A stretch of DNA of 64,000 nucleotides from an uncultured Massilia sp. (lineage in GTDB: Bacteria > Pseudomonadota > Gammaproteobacteria > Burkholderiales > Burkholderiaceae_D): NCBI GenBank assembly GCA_913778765.1, contig CAJYXO010000032.1, forward strand, positions 1-64,000, given 5' to 3'. This document shows positions 46,384 to 55,054 of this stretch, piece by piece. The position numbers and the translations under genes were made by a program. A model generated the notes under the pieces. It saw nothing but the letters and a program-made list of their open reading frames with translations, did no database searches and had not been told where the DNA came from. Position 1 is the stretch's first letter. The number at the start of each line of letters is the position of its first letter.

Positions 46384-47940
46384 TTAATCGAGGTGCGCAG
46401 CTTCGACCGGGGCCGGGCCGGTTGACGCCTTCGGCGGACGGATCAGGATCAGCAGCGGGATCACGGCGGCGGTGAGCAGCATCATCAGCCAGTAGTCGTC
46501 GACGTAGGCGATCATCGAGGCCTGGCGCGTGATCTCGTTGTTGATCATCGCGGCGCCGAGCTGGCTTCCCATGTTGTAGACGCTGCCCGGATCGCTGATC
46601 GCCGAGTTCGCGTTCGTGATCTGGGTGGTCAGCGAGGCGTGGGCGATCTGGGTGTTCCGCACCAGCAGGGCCTGCACCAGCGCGATGCCGATCGAGGAAC
46701 CGATGTTGCGGATCAGGCTGTACAGGGCCGTGCCTTCGGCGCGCATCTGCGGCGACAGGGTCGCGAAGGTGGCGGCCGACAGCGGCACGAAGACCAGGCC
46801 CAGGCCGACGCCCTGGATCACGCCGGGCCACACGATGTCCGAGGTCGACAGCACCAGCGTGTACTGGGTCATCTGCCACAAGGAGAAGGCGGTGATGGCG
46901 AAGCCGCTGCCGAGCAGCAGGCGGAAGTCGACCTTGCCGGTCAGCTTGCCGACCACCAGCATGGCCGCCATCGTGCCCAGGCCGGACGGCGCCGTCACCA
47001 GGCCGGCCAGCGCCGCCGGATAGCCCATCAGGCCCTGCAGCATGGTCGGCATCAGCGCGCGGGTCGCGAACAGCACCATGCCGACAATGAAGATCAGCAG
47101 CAGGCCGGTGACGTAGTTCGAGTTCTTCAGCAGGCGGAAGTCGACGAAGGTCTGGCCGGCCGGGCGCGTCAGCGAGTGGCCGATGAAGTAGGCGAAGGAC
47201 AGCGTGGTCAGCACCAGCTCGACCCAGGTTTCAGGGGATGCGAACCAGTCGTTCTGCTCGCCGCGGTCGAGCAGCATCTGCAGCGCGCCGATCGCCACCG
47301 ACAGCGTGACGAAGCCGAACATGTCGAAGCGCACGCGGCGCGCGGCCGGGGCGGCATGGATGTAGCGCCAGATGCCGTAGAAGGCGACGGCGCCGATCGG
47401 CAGGTTGATGAAGAAGACCCAGCGCCAGCTGTAGCTGTCGGTCAGCCAGCCGCCCAGGGTCGGGCCGAGGATCGGGCCGATCATCACGCCCATGCCCCAT
47501 ACCGCCATCGCCGAGCCGTGCTTCTCCTTCGGATTGATGTCCAGCAGCACCGACTGCGACAGCGGCACCAGGGCCGCGCCGAACACGCCCTGCAGCATGC
47601 GCGAGACGACGATCTCGGTCAGGTTCATCGACAGTCCGCACAGGGCCGAGGCGATGGTGAAGCCGGCCACCGAAAACAGGAATACCTTCTTCAGGCCGAA
47701 GCGGTCGACCAGCCAGCCGTTCAGCGGCGTGGCGATGGCAGCGGCCACGATGAAGGAGGTCAGCACCCAGGTGATCTGGTCCTGCGAGGCGGACAGCGCG
47801 CCCTGCATGTGCGGCAGGGCGACGTTGGCGATGGTGCCGTCGAGGGCCTGGATGATCGTCGCCAGCATGATCGAGACGGTGATCATGGTGCGGTTGATCG
47901 GCGGATTCGCCGGTGTTGCATGCACCGCGGCTGCGCTCAC
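46384..47940 (-). CDS. emrB: DHA2-family MFS drug exporter (EmrB-like)
   Basis: A 518-residue, 14-helix MFS transporter. DHA2 features are LDGTIANVALPHMQGAL in helix 1 and GPILGPTLGGWLTD in motif C. It exports hydrophobic drugs or other lipophilic compounds by proton antiport through EmrA and the outer-membrane factor. The start is a GTG at 47940, with a GAGGAG site five bases upstream, overlapping the stop of the MarR gene; the frame is open further upstream only because it shadows that gene. Confidence 0.93.
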   Translation of the reverse strand: MSAAAVHATPANPPINRTMITVSIMLATIIQALDGTIANVALPHMQGALSASQDQITWVLTSFIVAAAIATPLNGWLVDRFGLKKVFLFSVAGFTIASALCGLSMNLTEIVVSRMLQGVFGAALVPLSQSVLLDINPKEKHGSAMAVWGMGVMIGPILGPTLGGWLTDSYSWRWVFFINLPIGAVAFYGIWRYIHAAPAARRVRFDMFGFVTLSVAIGALQMLLDRGEQNDWFASPETWVELVLTTLSFAYFIGHSLTRPAGQTFVDFRLLKNSNYVTGLLLIFIVGMVLFATRALMPTMLQGLMGYPAALAGLVTAPSGLGTMAAMLVVGKLTGKVDFRLLLGSGFAITAFSLWQMTQYTLVLSTSDIVWPGVIQGVGLGLVFVPLSAATFATLSPQMRAEGTALYSLIRNIGSSIGIALVQALLVRNTQIAHASLTTQITNANSAISDPGSVYNMGSQLGAAMINNEITRQASMIAYVDDYWLMMLLTAAVIPLLILIRPPKASTGPAPVEAAHLD

Positions 47941-48386
47941 AGTTGCTCCTCGATGCGGGTGCGCAGCAGTTCCAGCACCACGGCGGCGGCTTCGAGCTGG
48001 GCCGGGTCGATGTCGCCGAGCAGGGAGGCGCGCACGGCGCCCGCCTGTTTCTTGACCTGCTGGTACAGCGTGGCGCCGGCCTCGGTCAGGTGGACCAGCT
48101 TGACGCGGCGGTCGGTGGGGGAGGGCGCGCGCGTGACCAGGCCTTCGCGCTCGAGGCGGTCGAGCATCGAGACCATCGACGGACCTTCCACGCCCACCAG
48201 ATCGGCCAGCGCGCGCTGCGACTGCGGGCCGCTGCATTTGGCGATCATCGCGATGGTCATCCAGCCGGCCTGGCCGATGCCGAGGTGCTTCAGTTGCTTG
48301 TCGATCAGGAGGCGCCAGCCGCGCGCGGTGCTGTGCACGGCGGCGGAGAAGCGTTCCCCGATCGGGGATTCAGGTAGATCGCTCAT
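47937..48386 (-). CDS. MarR-family regulator of the efflux operon
   Basis: A 149-residue winged-helix repressor. DNA-binding parts are QRALADLVGVEGPSMVSMLD and the wing TRAPSPTDRRVKLVHLT. It heads the operon with emrB overlapping its stop, the typical arrangement for a drug-responsive autorepressor (EmrR/MprA, MexR and similar). Palindromic sequences just upstream are the likely operator. The inducing ligand is not predictable from sequence. Confidence 0.9.
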   Translation of the reverse strand: MSDLPESPIGERFSAAVHSTARGWRLLIDKQLKHLGIGQAGWMTIAMIAKCSGPQSQRALADLVGVEGPSMVSMLDRLEREGLVTRAPSPTDRRVKLVHLTEAGATLYQQVKKQAGAVRASLLGDIDPAQLEAAAVVLELLRTRIEEQL

Positions 48387-48387
48387 T

Positions 48388-48416
48388 GTTAGGCATCGAA
48401 TCGATAGGATTCTAAC
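48388..48416. promoter_or_regulatory. Candidate MarR operator
   Basis: A perfect short palindrome ATCGAATCGAT (48395-48405) lies within flanking arms GTTAG (48388-48392) and CTAAC (48412-48416), 2-30 bases before the marR start. Position and symmetry suit an autoregulatory MarR site. On the minus strand a possible promoter TTTACA-17 bp-TAAACT lies just upstream. Confidence 0.4.
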
Positions 48417-48525
48417 GAGTTTAAATTATGCAAGTCGAGTTGTAAAGGACAGACGTGGGTTGTCGGTCGTGTCAGAATTGTCTTAACGCTCAGTGATTGT
48501 CAGTTTTTGCATGAAGGAGGCCCCC

Positions 48526-49383
48526 GTGTCGCAAACCGCCCTGCTGACCGTCCATGGGATGGGAGAAACGCCGCGCGACTATGCCGAGAAGCTGTTCGAG
48601 GCGGTGGCGGGGCGGCTGGGTGCGCTGGTCGCCCAGGTCGACTTCCGCTCGGTCTATTACCAGGACATCCTGAAGCCGAACCAGGAAACGGTGTGGGCGA
48701 AGGTGAGCGACACGACCCGCCTGCATTACGCCGACCTGCGCCGCTTCCTGCTGTTCGGCTTCGGCGACGCCGCCGGGCTGGAGAACCGCAAGGAGATCGA
48801 CGGCTCGGTGTACGAACTGGCGCAGGAGGCGATCGCGCGCCAGTTGCTGGGCGTGGCCCGGCACGACCCGTCGACCTCGATCGTATTCTTGGCGCAGTCG
48901 CTGGGCTGCCAGGTGCTGTCGAGCTATATCTACGATGCGCAGAAGGCGCTGGGCGGCGGCTTGGTGCAGGCCGGGATCTGGAAGGACATCGACGCTTGGG
49001 CCCTGCGTGCGCTGGGCGAGCGGCTGAGCGAACCCGAGAAGCGCTTCCTGGCCGGCGCCACCTGCGCCGCCTTTGTCACGACCGGCTGCAACATTCCGAT
49101 CTTCTGCGCCGCGCACAGGCAGATGGACATCAAGCCGATCGCGCGCCCGACCGAGCGCTTCGAGTGGATCAACCTGTACGACCCCGACGACGCGCTGGGC
49201 TGGCCGCTGCAGCCGCTGTCGCCGGGCTACGCGGCGCTGGTCGACGACCGCGCCATCAACGCGGGGCAGGGCGCAGTCACGTGGATCCTGAAAAGCTGGA
49301 ACCCGCTGTCGCACTCGGCCTACTGGGGCGACGCCCAGGTCCTCGACCTGCTGGCCCAGCGCCTGCGCCTCGAAGTCGCCTGA
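48526..49383 (+). CDS. Alpha/beta-hydrolase-like protein of unknown role
   Basis: A 285-residue cytoplasmic-type protein. LLTVHGMGETPRDYAEKLF resembles the oxyanion-hole strand of alpha/beta hydrolases, and IVFLAQSLGCQVLSSYIYD carries a nucleophile-elbow-like xxSxG (AQSLG). A possible catalytic His lies in NPLSHSAYWGD. The substrate is unknown. The GTG at 48526 was chosen because GAAGGAGG lies just before it; an ATG five codons upstream is inside that site. Confidence 0.62.
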   Translation: MSQTALLTVHGMGETPRDYAEKLFEAVAGRLGALVAQVDFRSVYYQDILKPNQETVWAKVSDTTRLHYADLRRFLLFGFGDAAGLENRKEIDGSVYELAQEAIARQLLGVARHDPSTSIVFLAQSLGCQVLSSYIYDAQKALGGGLVQAGIWKDIDAWALRALGERLSEPEKRFLAGATCAAFVTTGCNIPIFCAAHRQMDIKPIARPTERFEWINLYDPDDALGWPLQPLSPGYAALVDDRAINAGQGAVTWILKSWNPLSHSAYWGDAQVLDLLAQRLRLEVA

Positions 49384-49391
49384 AACCGAAT

Positions 49392-50414
49392 TTAAACGGG
49401 ATCGAGCGTGAACACTGCCCGCACTTCGCCGGCGACGTTGCCGCGGGCGTTGCGGATGGCTGGGGCGCGGTAGGGTTCGAGGAGTTCGCGGCGGCGGGCG
49501 TCCAGCAGGCCGAGCTGTTCGAGGGCGCTGAAGGTGGCCGGGTGCAGGGCGCGGACGGCGCCGTCCGCCACCTTGATCGCGATGCCCAGGCCGGCCGATC
49601 GGATGCCGATCGCCTGCACCGCGTCGGCGCCGATCTTGGCCACCCAGTCGCCCTGGCCGGCGCCCATCCAAGCCAGGTCGGTGCGCGCTTCGCCGGACAC
49701 CAGGTCGGGGCGCCCGGTCATCGCGTCGAACAGGTCGCCCAGGGCGCTGCCCAGGCGGGCGTCGCGGCCGCCCTGCGCCAGCCGCGCATACAGGTGGGCC
49801 AGGCGCGCCAGCGGCATCGCATAGTTGGGGGCCGAACAGCCGTCGATGCCGAACGGCAGACTGTTTTCGGCGATCTGCACCGCCTCCGACAAGGTGGCGC
49901 GGATCGCCTGCTGCAGCGGATGCGCCGGGTCGACATAGCCGCGGGTCGGGGCGTCGTGCAGGCGGCACCAGGCCAGGAAGCCGCTGTGCTTGCCCGAGCA
50001 GTTGTGGTGCACGCTGCGCCAGCGCCGTCCCGCGGGCGCGGGCAGGCCGACCGCGTCGTAATACAACGGCGTCGCGCAGCCGCATTCCAGATGCGATTCG
50101 TCCAGCCCGATCTTGCCGAGGATGGACTCGACGCCCGCCAGGTGCTTTTCCTCGCCCGAATGGCTGGCGCACAGCAGCGCCAGTTCGTCGAGCGTGAGGC
50201 CGAAGCGCGCCGGGCCGTCGGCCAGCACGAAGGGCAGGGCCTGGAAGGGTTTCAACGCCGAGCGCGTGAACACCATGGCATCGGGGTCGCCGCTCGCATA
50301 CAGCAGGCGGCCGGCGGCATCGACCACGGCGATCGAACCGAAGTGGATATTCTCGACCGGATAGCCGGCCTCGGGGTAGCCACGCGTGGTGGCGACGAGC
50401 GGAACGGGGTGCAT
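49392..50414 (-). CDS. Class 3 L-asparaginase (Rhizobium etli AsnII type)
   Basis: 340 residues of the PF06089 family, distinct from bacterial types I and II. The two SxxK-like motifs of this serine-lysine enzyme family are visible: FTRSALKPFQA (about 49-59) and HHNCSGKHSGF (about 136-146). Other conserved parts are LCASHSGEEKH and IDGCSAPNYAMPL. It hydrolyses asparagine to aspartate and ammonia in the cytoplasm. It converges on the hydrolase-like gene with an eight-base gap, and no operon partner is seen. Confidence 0.9.
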   Translation of the reverse strand: MHPVPLVATTRGYPEAGYPVENIHFGSIAVVDAAGRLLYASGDPDAMVFTRSALKPFQALPFVLADGPARFGLTLDELALLCASHSGEEKHLAGVESILGKIGLDESHLECGCATPLYYDAVGLPAPAGRRWRSVHHNCSGKHSGFLAWCRLHDAPTRGYVDPAHPLQQAIRATLSEAVQIAENSLPFGIDGCSAPNYAMPLARLAHLYARLAQGGRDARLGSALGDLFDAMTGRPDLVSGEARTDLAWMGAGQGDWVAKIGADAVQAIGIRSAGLGIAIKVADGAVRALHPATFSALEQLGLLDARRRELLEPYRAPAIRNARGNVAGEVRAVFTLDPV

Positions 50415-50695
50415 GCCGCCAGTCTAGCGGAAGCTTGAAAGCCCCGGTGCACGCACGGTTTTCTATATGTATTGCCAACATTCCGGCGCACGTTTTCGAC
50501 GGTTCATCCCGCGTTTTCGACACTTCGGCGGATACCGCCTGACGCCTGCGAAGGGCCTGCCTACACTTGCTTCACTCGCCGCACATTCTGGGATGCGGCG
50601 ATATGAAAAACGGTGGACCATGCGCGTACTCGACGATTGTTTTGATGAGACGCAGCCGGTCCGTTATTTATATCGAATAGTGAATTGGAGCAATC

Positions 50696-51073
50696 ATGCG
50701 TATCAAACACCTGCTGGCCTTCCTCGGCGCCGCCGCCGCTTCCACCGCCGTCCTCGCCGCACCGGCGCCGGTGTCCGTCAGCGACGATGGCAACACCGTC
50801 ACCGTGTACGGCGACAGCAGCCCGCTGGTGCGCCTGTCGCCGGGCCAGGCCGAGGACTTGAGCGGTTCATTCCGGCTGCAGGATGGCCGCGTGCTGCGCC
50901 TGACCAACCAGAGCAACAAGGTCTACATGGAAGTGGACGGCAAGCGCGAAGAACTGCTGCCCGTGTCGCGCACCGAGTTCGTGGCGCGCAACAGCGGCGA
51001 CCGCGTCGCGCTCGACGCGGAGGCCTTCGCACAGAATGTGAGCCTGTCCCAGCTGCGCGCCAGGGCCAAGTAA
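50696..51073 (+). CDS. Exported protein of unknown function
   Basis: A 125-residue protein with a clear signal peptide (MRIKHLLAFLGAAAAS, cleavage near AAPAP, residue 21). The mature part is a short beta-rich region (VSVSDDGNTVTVYGDSS and GRVLRLTNQSNKVYMEVDG) followed by a helical tail. No cysteine, metal site or lipobox is present. The ATG at 50696 has TTGGAGC seven bases upstream and a TATTTATAT-type A+T-rich promoter region at about 50665-50673. The 281-bp upstream gap holds two GTTTTCGAC repeats 21 bp apart (50491 and 50512) and nothing else identified. Confidence 0.72.
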   Translation: MRIKHLLAFLGAAAASTAVLAAPAPVSVSDDGNTVTVYGDSSPLVRLSPGQAEDLSGSFRLQDGRVLRLTNQSNKVYMEVDGKREELLPVSRTEFVARNSGDRVALDAEAFAQNVSLSQLRARAK

Positions 51074-51138
51074 CAGGACAGGAAAACAGAACGACAGCCG
51101 GCCTGGCCGCTGGGACCGGGCCGGCCCATTATTTGACG

Positions 51139-51996
51139 TCAAATAGGAGCGCCGAAACGCCCTGCCTGATAGTCCACGATCGCCTGGTTGATTTCTTCGC
51201 GCGTGTTCATCACGAACGGCCCGTGCGACACCACCGGTTCGCGGATCGGGAAGGCATGGCCCAGCAGCAGCACGGCATCCTGCTCGGCGAGGATCTCGAT
51301 CTCGTCGCCGTCGATGCTGAATTCGGCCAGGTGGAAGGGACTGATGATGTCCGGCGCGATCTGGACCACGCCGCGCACGACGTACAGGAACACGTTCCTT
51401 TCGAACAGGCCGTCGATGCGGAAGCGGCTGCCGGCCTTCATCTCCACGGTGCTCATGAACACGCCGGTCAGCGATTCGATCGGACCGGTCACGCCGCCGT
51501 AGCTGCCCGACACCAGGTTCACCCGCACGTCGCCTCCCGCGCTTTCCACCACCGGGATCCGGTCGCGCTGCAGGCCGGTGTAGCGCGGTTCCGTCATCTT
51601 CAGCGACGGCGGCAGGTTCACCCACAGCTGCAGGATCTCGAGCGGGCCGCCGTCCCGCATGAATTCGCGCGGCGACACCTCCGCATGCACCAGCCCGCGT
51701 CCCGCCGTCATCCACTGCACGCCGCCCGGGCCGATCACGCTTTCGTGGCCGGCGCTGTCGCGGTGGGCCAGCAGGCCGTCGAGGATGAAGGTGACGGTTT
51801 CGAAGCCGCGGTGCGGATGCGGACCGAAAGGCAGGCCGCGGTTGTGCGGCGGATAGACCTGCGGCCCGTGGTGATTCAGGAAGAGGAAGGGATCGATCTG
51901 CTCGATGTGCGGGCCCGGCACCGGACGCTGGGTGATCAGGTCGCCGATGTCGTCGCGCATGGCGGGGTGCAGCCGCTGGATGATCTTGTGGCTCAT
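51139..51996 (-). CDS. Pirin family protein
   Basis: A 285-residue bicupin. The N-terminal cupin carries the metal ligands in FGPHPHRGFETVTFI (His-x-His) and in WMTAGRGLVHAEVSP (His, Glu). Pirins bind Fe and some have quercetinase activity; others are redox-sensing cofactors. The actual role here cannot be set from sequence. ATG 51996 follows AAAAGGA by six bases, and the frame is open upstream only as a shadow of the dipeptidase region. Confidence 0.9.
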   Translation of the reverse strand: MSHKIIQRLHPAMRDDIGDLITQRPVPGPHIEQIDPFLFLNHHGPQVYPPHNRGLPFGPHPHRGFETVTFILDGLLAHRDSAGHESVIGPGGVQWMTAGRGLVHAEVSPREFMRDGGPLEILQLWVNLPPSLKMTEPRYTGLQRDRIPVVESAGGDVRVNLVSGSYGGVTGPIESLTGVFMSTVEMKAGSRFRIDGLFERNVFLYVVRGVVQIAPDIISPFHLAEFSIDGDEIEILAEQDAVLLLGHAFPIREPVVSHGPFVMNTREEINQAIVDYQAGRFGAPI

Positions 51997-52107
51997 GCGG
52001 GTCCTTTTCGTGTTGTTTGCCTGGTCTTCCACGATACCGGAATGTGCGCCCGCGCGTCGGTCGGCACGCCATGCTATTCTCCTTGCGCTTATGCAATAAG
52101 GAGACAC

Positions 52108-53625
52108 ATGAAAACAAGAATCACCCTGGCCGCGCTGCTGCTGGCCTGCGCCGGCGCCGCACACGGCGCGCCGGCCGTTCCCGGCGAGGCCGCCGTCAAG
52201 GCCGCCAAGCACGCCGTCACCGCCTACCGCGACGACGTCGTCGACACCCTCGCCAAGATGGTCAGCTACAACACCGTGGCCGACAAGGACCTGCCGGCGG
52301 ACCGCAACCCCCAGCACATCGCTTTCAAGAATTACCTGAAGAGCGAGGCCGCGCGCCTCGGCCTCGACTTCGCCGACGAAGGCTATGTGGTCGTGATCGG
52401 CCTCGGCGCGGCCGACGCCCAGGAAAAGGTCGGCATGATCGCCCACGGCGACGTGCAGCCGGTCGACCCGGCCAAGTGGAAGAAGTCGCCGTTCGAACTC
52501 GACCGCACCAGCGAGCCGGGCCGGCTGCTGGCGCGCGGCGCCGAGGACGACAAGGGACCGATCGCCACCGCCCTGTACGCGATGAAGTCGCTGAAGGACC
52601 TGCAGCTGCCGCTGTCGAAGCGCATCGAACTCTACGTCTACATGGCCGAGGAATCGGACTGGGCGCCGCTCGAGCAGTTCGTGAAGACCCACACGCTGCC
52701 GCAGGTGAACATCACGCTCGACGCCGAGTACCCGGCGGTGACGGCGGAAAAGGGCTACGGCACCGTGACCGTCGTGTTCCCGAAGACCGCCGCGGCCCTG
52801 GGCGCCGATGAAGCCAGCATCGCGCAGTTCGGCGGCGGCTTCTTCGGCAGCCAGATCCCCGAGGATGCGCAGGCACTGGTCGCCAACGCCACGCCGGCCC
52901 TCGAAGCGCGCATCAAGCAGCGCGCCGCCAGGCAGGCCGACATGCACTACACCTTCGAACGCAAGGGCAATGACCTGGCGATTGTCGCCAAGGGTGTGTC
53001 CGCGCATTCGTCCAAGCCCGAGGACGGCCTGAACGCGATCAGCATGCTGGCCGACGCGCTGGCGGTGAGCACCTGGCCCGACACGCCGTCCGGCGCCCTG
53101 GTCAACTTCCTCAACGAGATGGTCGGCACCGGCTTCTACGGCGAGAAGTTCGGCAGCATCGCCTACCGCGACGCCTTCATGGGGCCGATGACCTTCGCCC
53201 CCACCGTCATCAAGCAGACCGGGCAGGGACCGGCACTGTCGATCAACATCCGCCGCCCGCAGGGCAAGACCGGGCAGCAGCTGACCAACGAGATCAATGC
53301 CGCGCTGGCGCAATGGCAGGGCAGGCATGCGCTGCAGCTGGCGGACAGCAAGGTGATGGTCGGCGACCCCTGGATCCAGCAGGATGCACCGCAGCTGCCG
53401 GTGCTGATGAATGTGTTTTCCTACTTCACCGGCGTCAAGGATCCGAAGCCGGTCGCGGTCGGCGGCGGCACCAATTCGCGCATGTTCCCGCGCGCCGTCA
53501 GCTTCGGCCCGGCGATGCCGCACACGGTGTACACCGGCCACTCCGAACATGAGTTCATCGCCCTCAAGCAGCTCCTGCTGAACCTCGAGATGTACACGGC
53601 CGTCCTGGCCGAACTGGCCCAGTAA
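52108..53625 (+). CDS. Secreted M20-family dipeptidase (PepV-like)
   Basis: 505 residues. The signal peptide (1-21, ending AAHGA) directs it to the periplasm, unlike cytoplasmic PepV. Metal ligands of M20 dizinc peptidases are visible: MIAHGDVQPVDP (His, Asp), RGAEDDKGPIATALY (Asp bridging), YMAEESDWAP (catalytic Glu and neighbour) and the late GHSEHEFI (His). An inserted lid or dimerisation domain (about 190-380) includes VSAHSSKPEDGLNAI. It probably hydrolyses dipeptides. ATG 52108 follows AAGGAG. Confidence 0.9.
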   Translation: MKTRITLAALLLACAGAAHGAPAVPGEAAVKAAKHAVTAYRDDVVDTLAKMVSYNTVADKDLPADRNPQHIAFKNYLKSEAARLGLDFADEGYVVVIGLGAADAQEKVGMIAHGDVQPVDPAKWKKSPFELDRTSEPGRLLARGAEDDKGPIATALYAMKSLKDLQLPLSKRIELYVYMAEESDWAPLEQFVKTHTLPQVNITLDAEYPAVTAEKGYGTVTVVFPKTAAALGADEASIAQFGGGFFGSQIPEDAQALVANATPALEARIKQRAARQADMHYTFERKGNDLAIVAKGVSAHSSKPEDGLNAISMLADALAVSTWPDTPSGALVNFLNEMVGTGFYGEKFGSIAYRDAFMGPMTFAPTVIKQTGQGPALSINIRRPQGKTGQQLTNEINAALAQWQGRHALQLADSKVMVGDPWIQQDAPQLPVLMNVFSYFTGVKDPKPVAVGGGTNSRMFPRAVSFGPAMPHTVYTGHSEHEFIALKQLLLNLEMYTAVLAELAQ

Positions 53626-53633
53626 GTAGCGCC

Positions 53634-53660
53634 GGGCCCGGCGTTCGTCCGGGCCCTTTT
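53634..53660 (+). terminator. Strong intrinsic terminator behind the dipeptidase
   Basis: Perfect 8-bp stem GGGCCCGG (53634-53641) / CCGGGCCC (53649-53656), seven-base loop, then TTTT. It lies just after the M20 stop and separates it from the galactose cluster. Confidence 0.88.
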
Positions 53661-53959
53661 CTTCCCCGCCGTCCTTCGGCACCGCATTTCGATGTGTAGG
53701 TCGCCGTCTCGCCAAAACCTGCGACATTTTCTAATCCTTGCGTAGGTATGAGCCTACAAAGCTGCCGGCGCCATAGGGGAGAATGATCCCTGTTTTACGT
53801 CTTCCCTAGGAGAGCAGGCCTACCTGCCTGTCCCCGCTGCGAGGCCTCCGCATGAGCTTGTTGATGGCCGGAAAAGCTTGCCCTGACACCCGGAAAATGT
53901 GGCGTAAACGCCATGATAGGATCGGTTCCTGACTGCGACTGCGCTACTAGCCGACACCT
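53661..53959 (+). promoter_or_regulatory. Upstream region of the galT operon
   Basis: About 300 bp without a gene. An imperfect dyad GTAGG-TATGAG-CCTAC lies at 53743-53758, with a related GTAGG at 53697-53701, so an operator is possible. No clear -35/-10 pair or CRP-like site stands out. galT begins after a purine-poor leader without an obvious ribosome-binding site. Confidence 0.35.
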
Positions 53960-55054
53960 ATGCACATCCAAGAACTCGTAAAGCCCGACGGACGACAACT
54001 CACCCTCTACAGTAACCAGCCGATCCCGGCCGGCCTCGTTGCGCCGAGCCCGTTTCCGGATCCGCAAAACGCCAACCCCCACCTGCGCTGGCATCCGCTG
54101 CGCGGCGAGTGGGTGACCTATGCGGCGTTCCGCCAGAACAGGACTTACCAGCCGCCGCCGCAGTACAACCCGCTGGCGGCGACCAGCGATCCGCAGCACC
54201 CGACCGAAATGCCGGCCGGCGACTACGAGATCGCCGTGTTCGACAACCGCTTTCCCTCGCTGGCGCTGGAATCGCACGACCCGCCGACCCTGACGGTGCC
54301 GACCGCGCCCGCCAACGGCCATTGCGAGGTGGTGGTGTTCACCCAGGACCCGCAGGCCTCGTTGAGCCGGCTGCCGCTGTCGCGCATCGAGCTGCTGCTG
54401 CAGGTGTGGGGCGACCGCACCACCCGTATCGGCGGCAAGAACCACATCCAGTACGTGCTGCCGTTCGAGAACCGCGGCGCCGAAGTGGGCGTGACCCTGC
54501 ACCATCCGCACGGCCAGATCTACTGCTATCCCTTCGTGCCCAGCGTGCCGGCGCGCCAGCTGGCCCAGGAGCGCGAGTACTACCTGCAGCACGGCTCCAG
54601 CCTGCTGTGCGACATGGCGCGCGACGAAGCCGCCGACGGCAAGCGCGTGCTGTACCAGGACGATTACGCGATCGCCTTCGTGCCGGCCTGCGCGCGCTAT
54701 CCCTACGAGGTGTGGGTGATGCCGACCGGTCCGTGCAAGGACTTCGCCGCGCTCACGCCGCCGCAGCGCGAGAGCCTGGCGCGCGCCCTCAAGACCGTGC
54801 TGCTCAAGTACGACAACCTGTGGGACCGTCCTTTCCCCTACCTGATGGCCTGGTACCAGGCGCCCACCGACGGCGCCGAGCATCCGGAAACCCAGCTGCA
54901 CTGCCAGTTCTATCCGCCGTACCGCACCCGCGACCGCCTCAAGTACCTGGCCGGCACCGAGCTGGCGGCCGGCATGTTCGCGATGGACGTGCTGCCGGAA
55001 ACCACGGCCTACGAACTGCAGCAGGTCGAGGTCAATCTGGAGGACGGCGCATGA
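53960..55054 (+). CDS. galT: UDP-glucose:hexose-1-phosphate uridylyltransferase
   Basis: The 364-residue GalT of the Leloir pathway. It exchanges galactose-1-phosphate for glucose-1-phosphate on UDP. Catalytic HxHGQ-type motif: LHHPHGQIYCYP (around residues 176-187). WHPLRGEWVTYAAFR and ETQLHCQFYPPYR are other signatures; the N-terminal zinc-site region is present but without all classical cysteines. The gene leads an operon in which each following start overlaps the preceding stop (galT-M24-like-galK). Confidence 0.93.
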   Translation: MHIQELVKPDGRQLTLYSNQPIPAGLVAPSPFPDPQNANPHLRWHPLRGEWVTYAAFRQNRTYQPPPQYNPLAATSDPQHPTEMPAGDYEIAVFDNRFPSLALESHDPPTLTVPTAPANGHCEVVVFTQDPQASLSRLPLSRIELLLQVWGDRTTRIGGKNHIQYVLPFENRGAEVGVTLHHPHGQIYCYPFVPSVPARQLAQEREYYLQHGSSLLCDMARDEAADGKRVLYQDDYAIAFVPACARYPYEVWVMPTGPCKDFAALTPPQRESLARALKTVLLKYDNLWDRPFPYLMAWYQAPTDGAEHPETQLHCQFYPPYRTRDRLKYLAGTELAAGMFAMDVLPETTAYELQQVEVNLEDGA

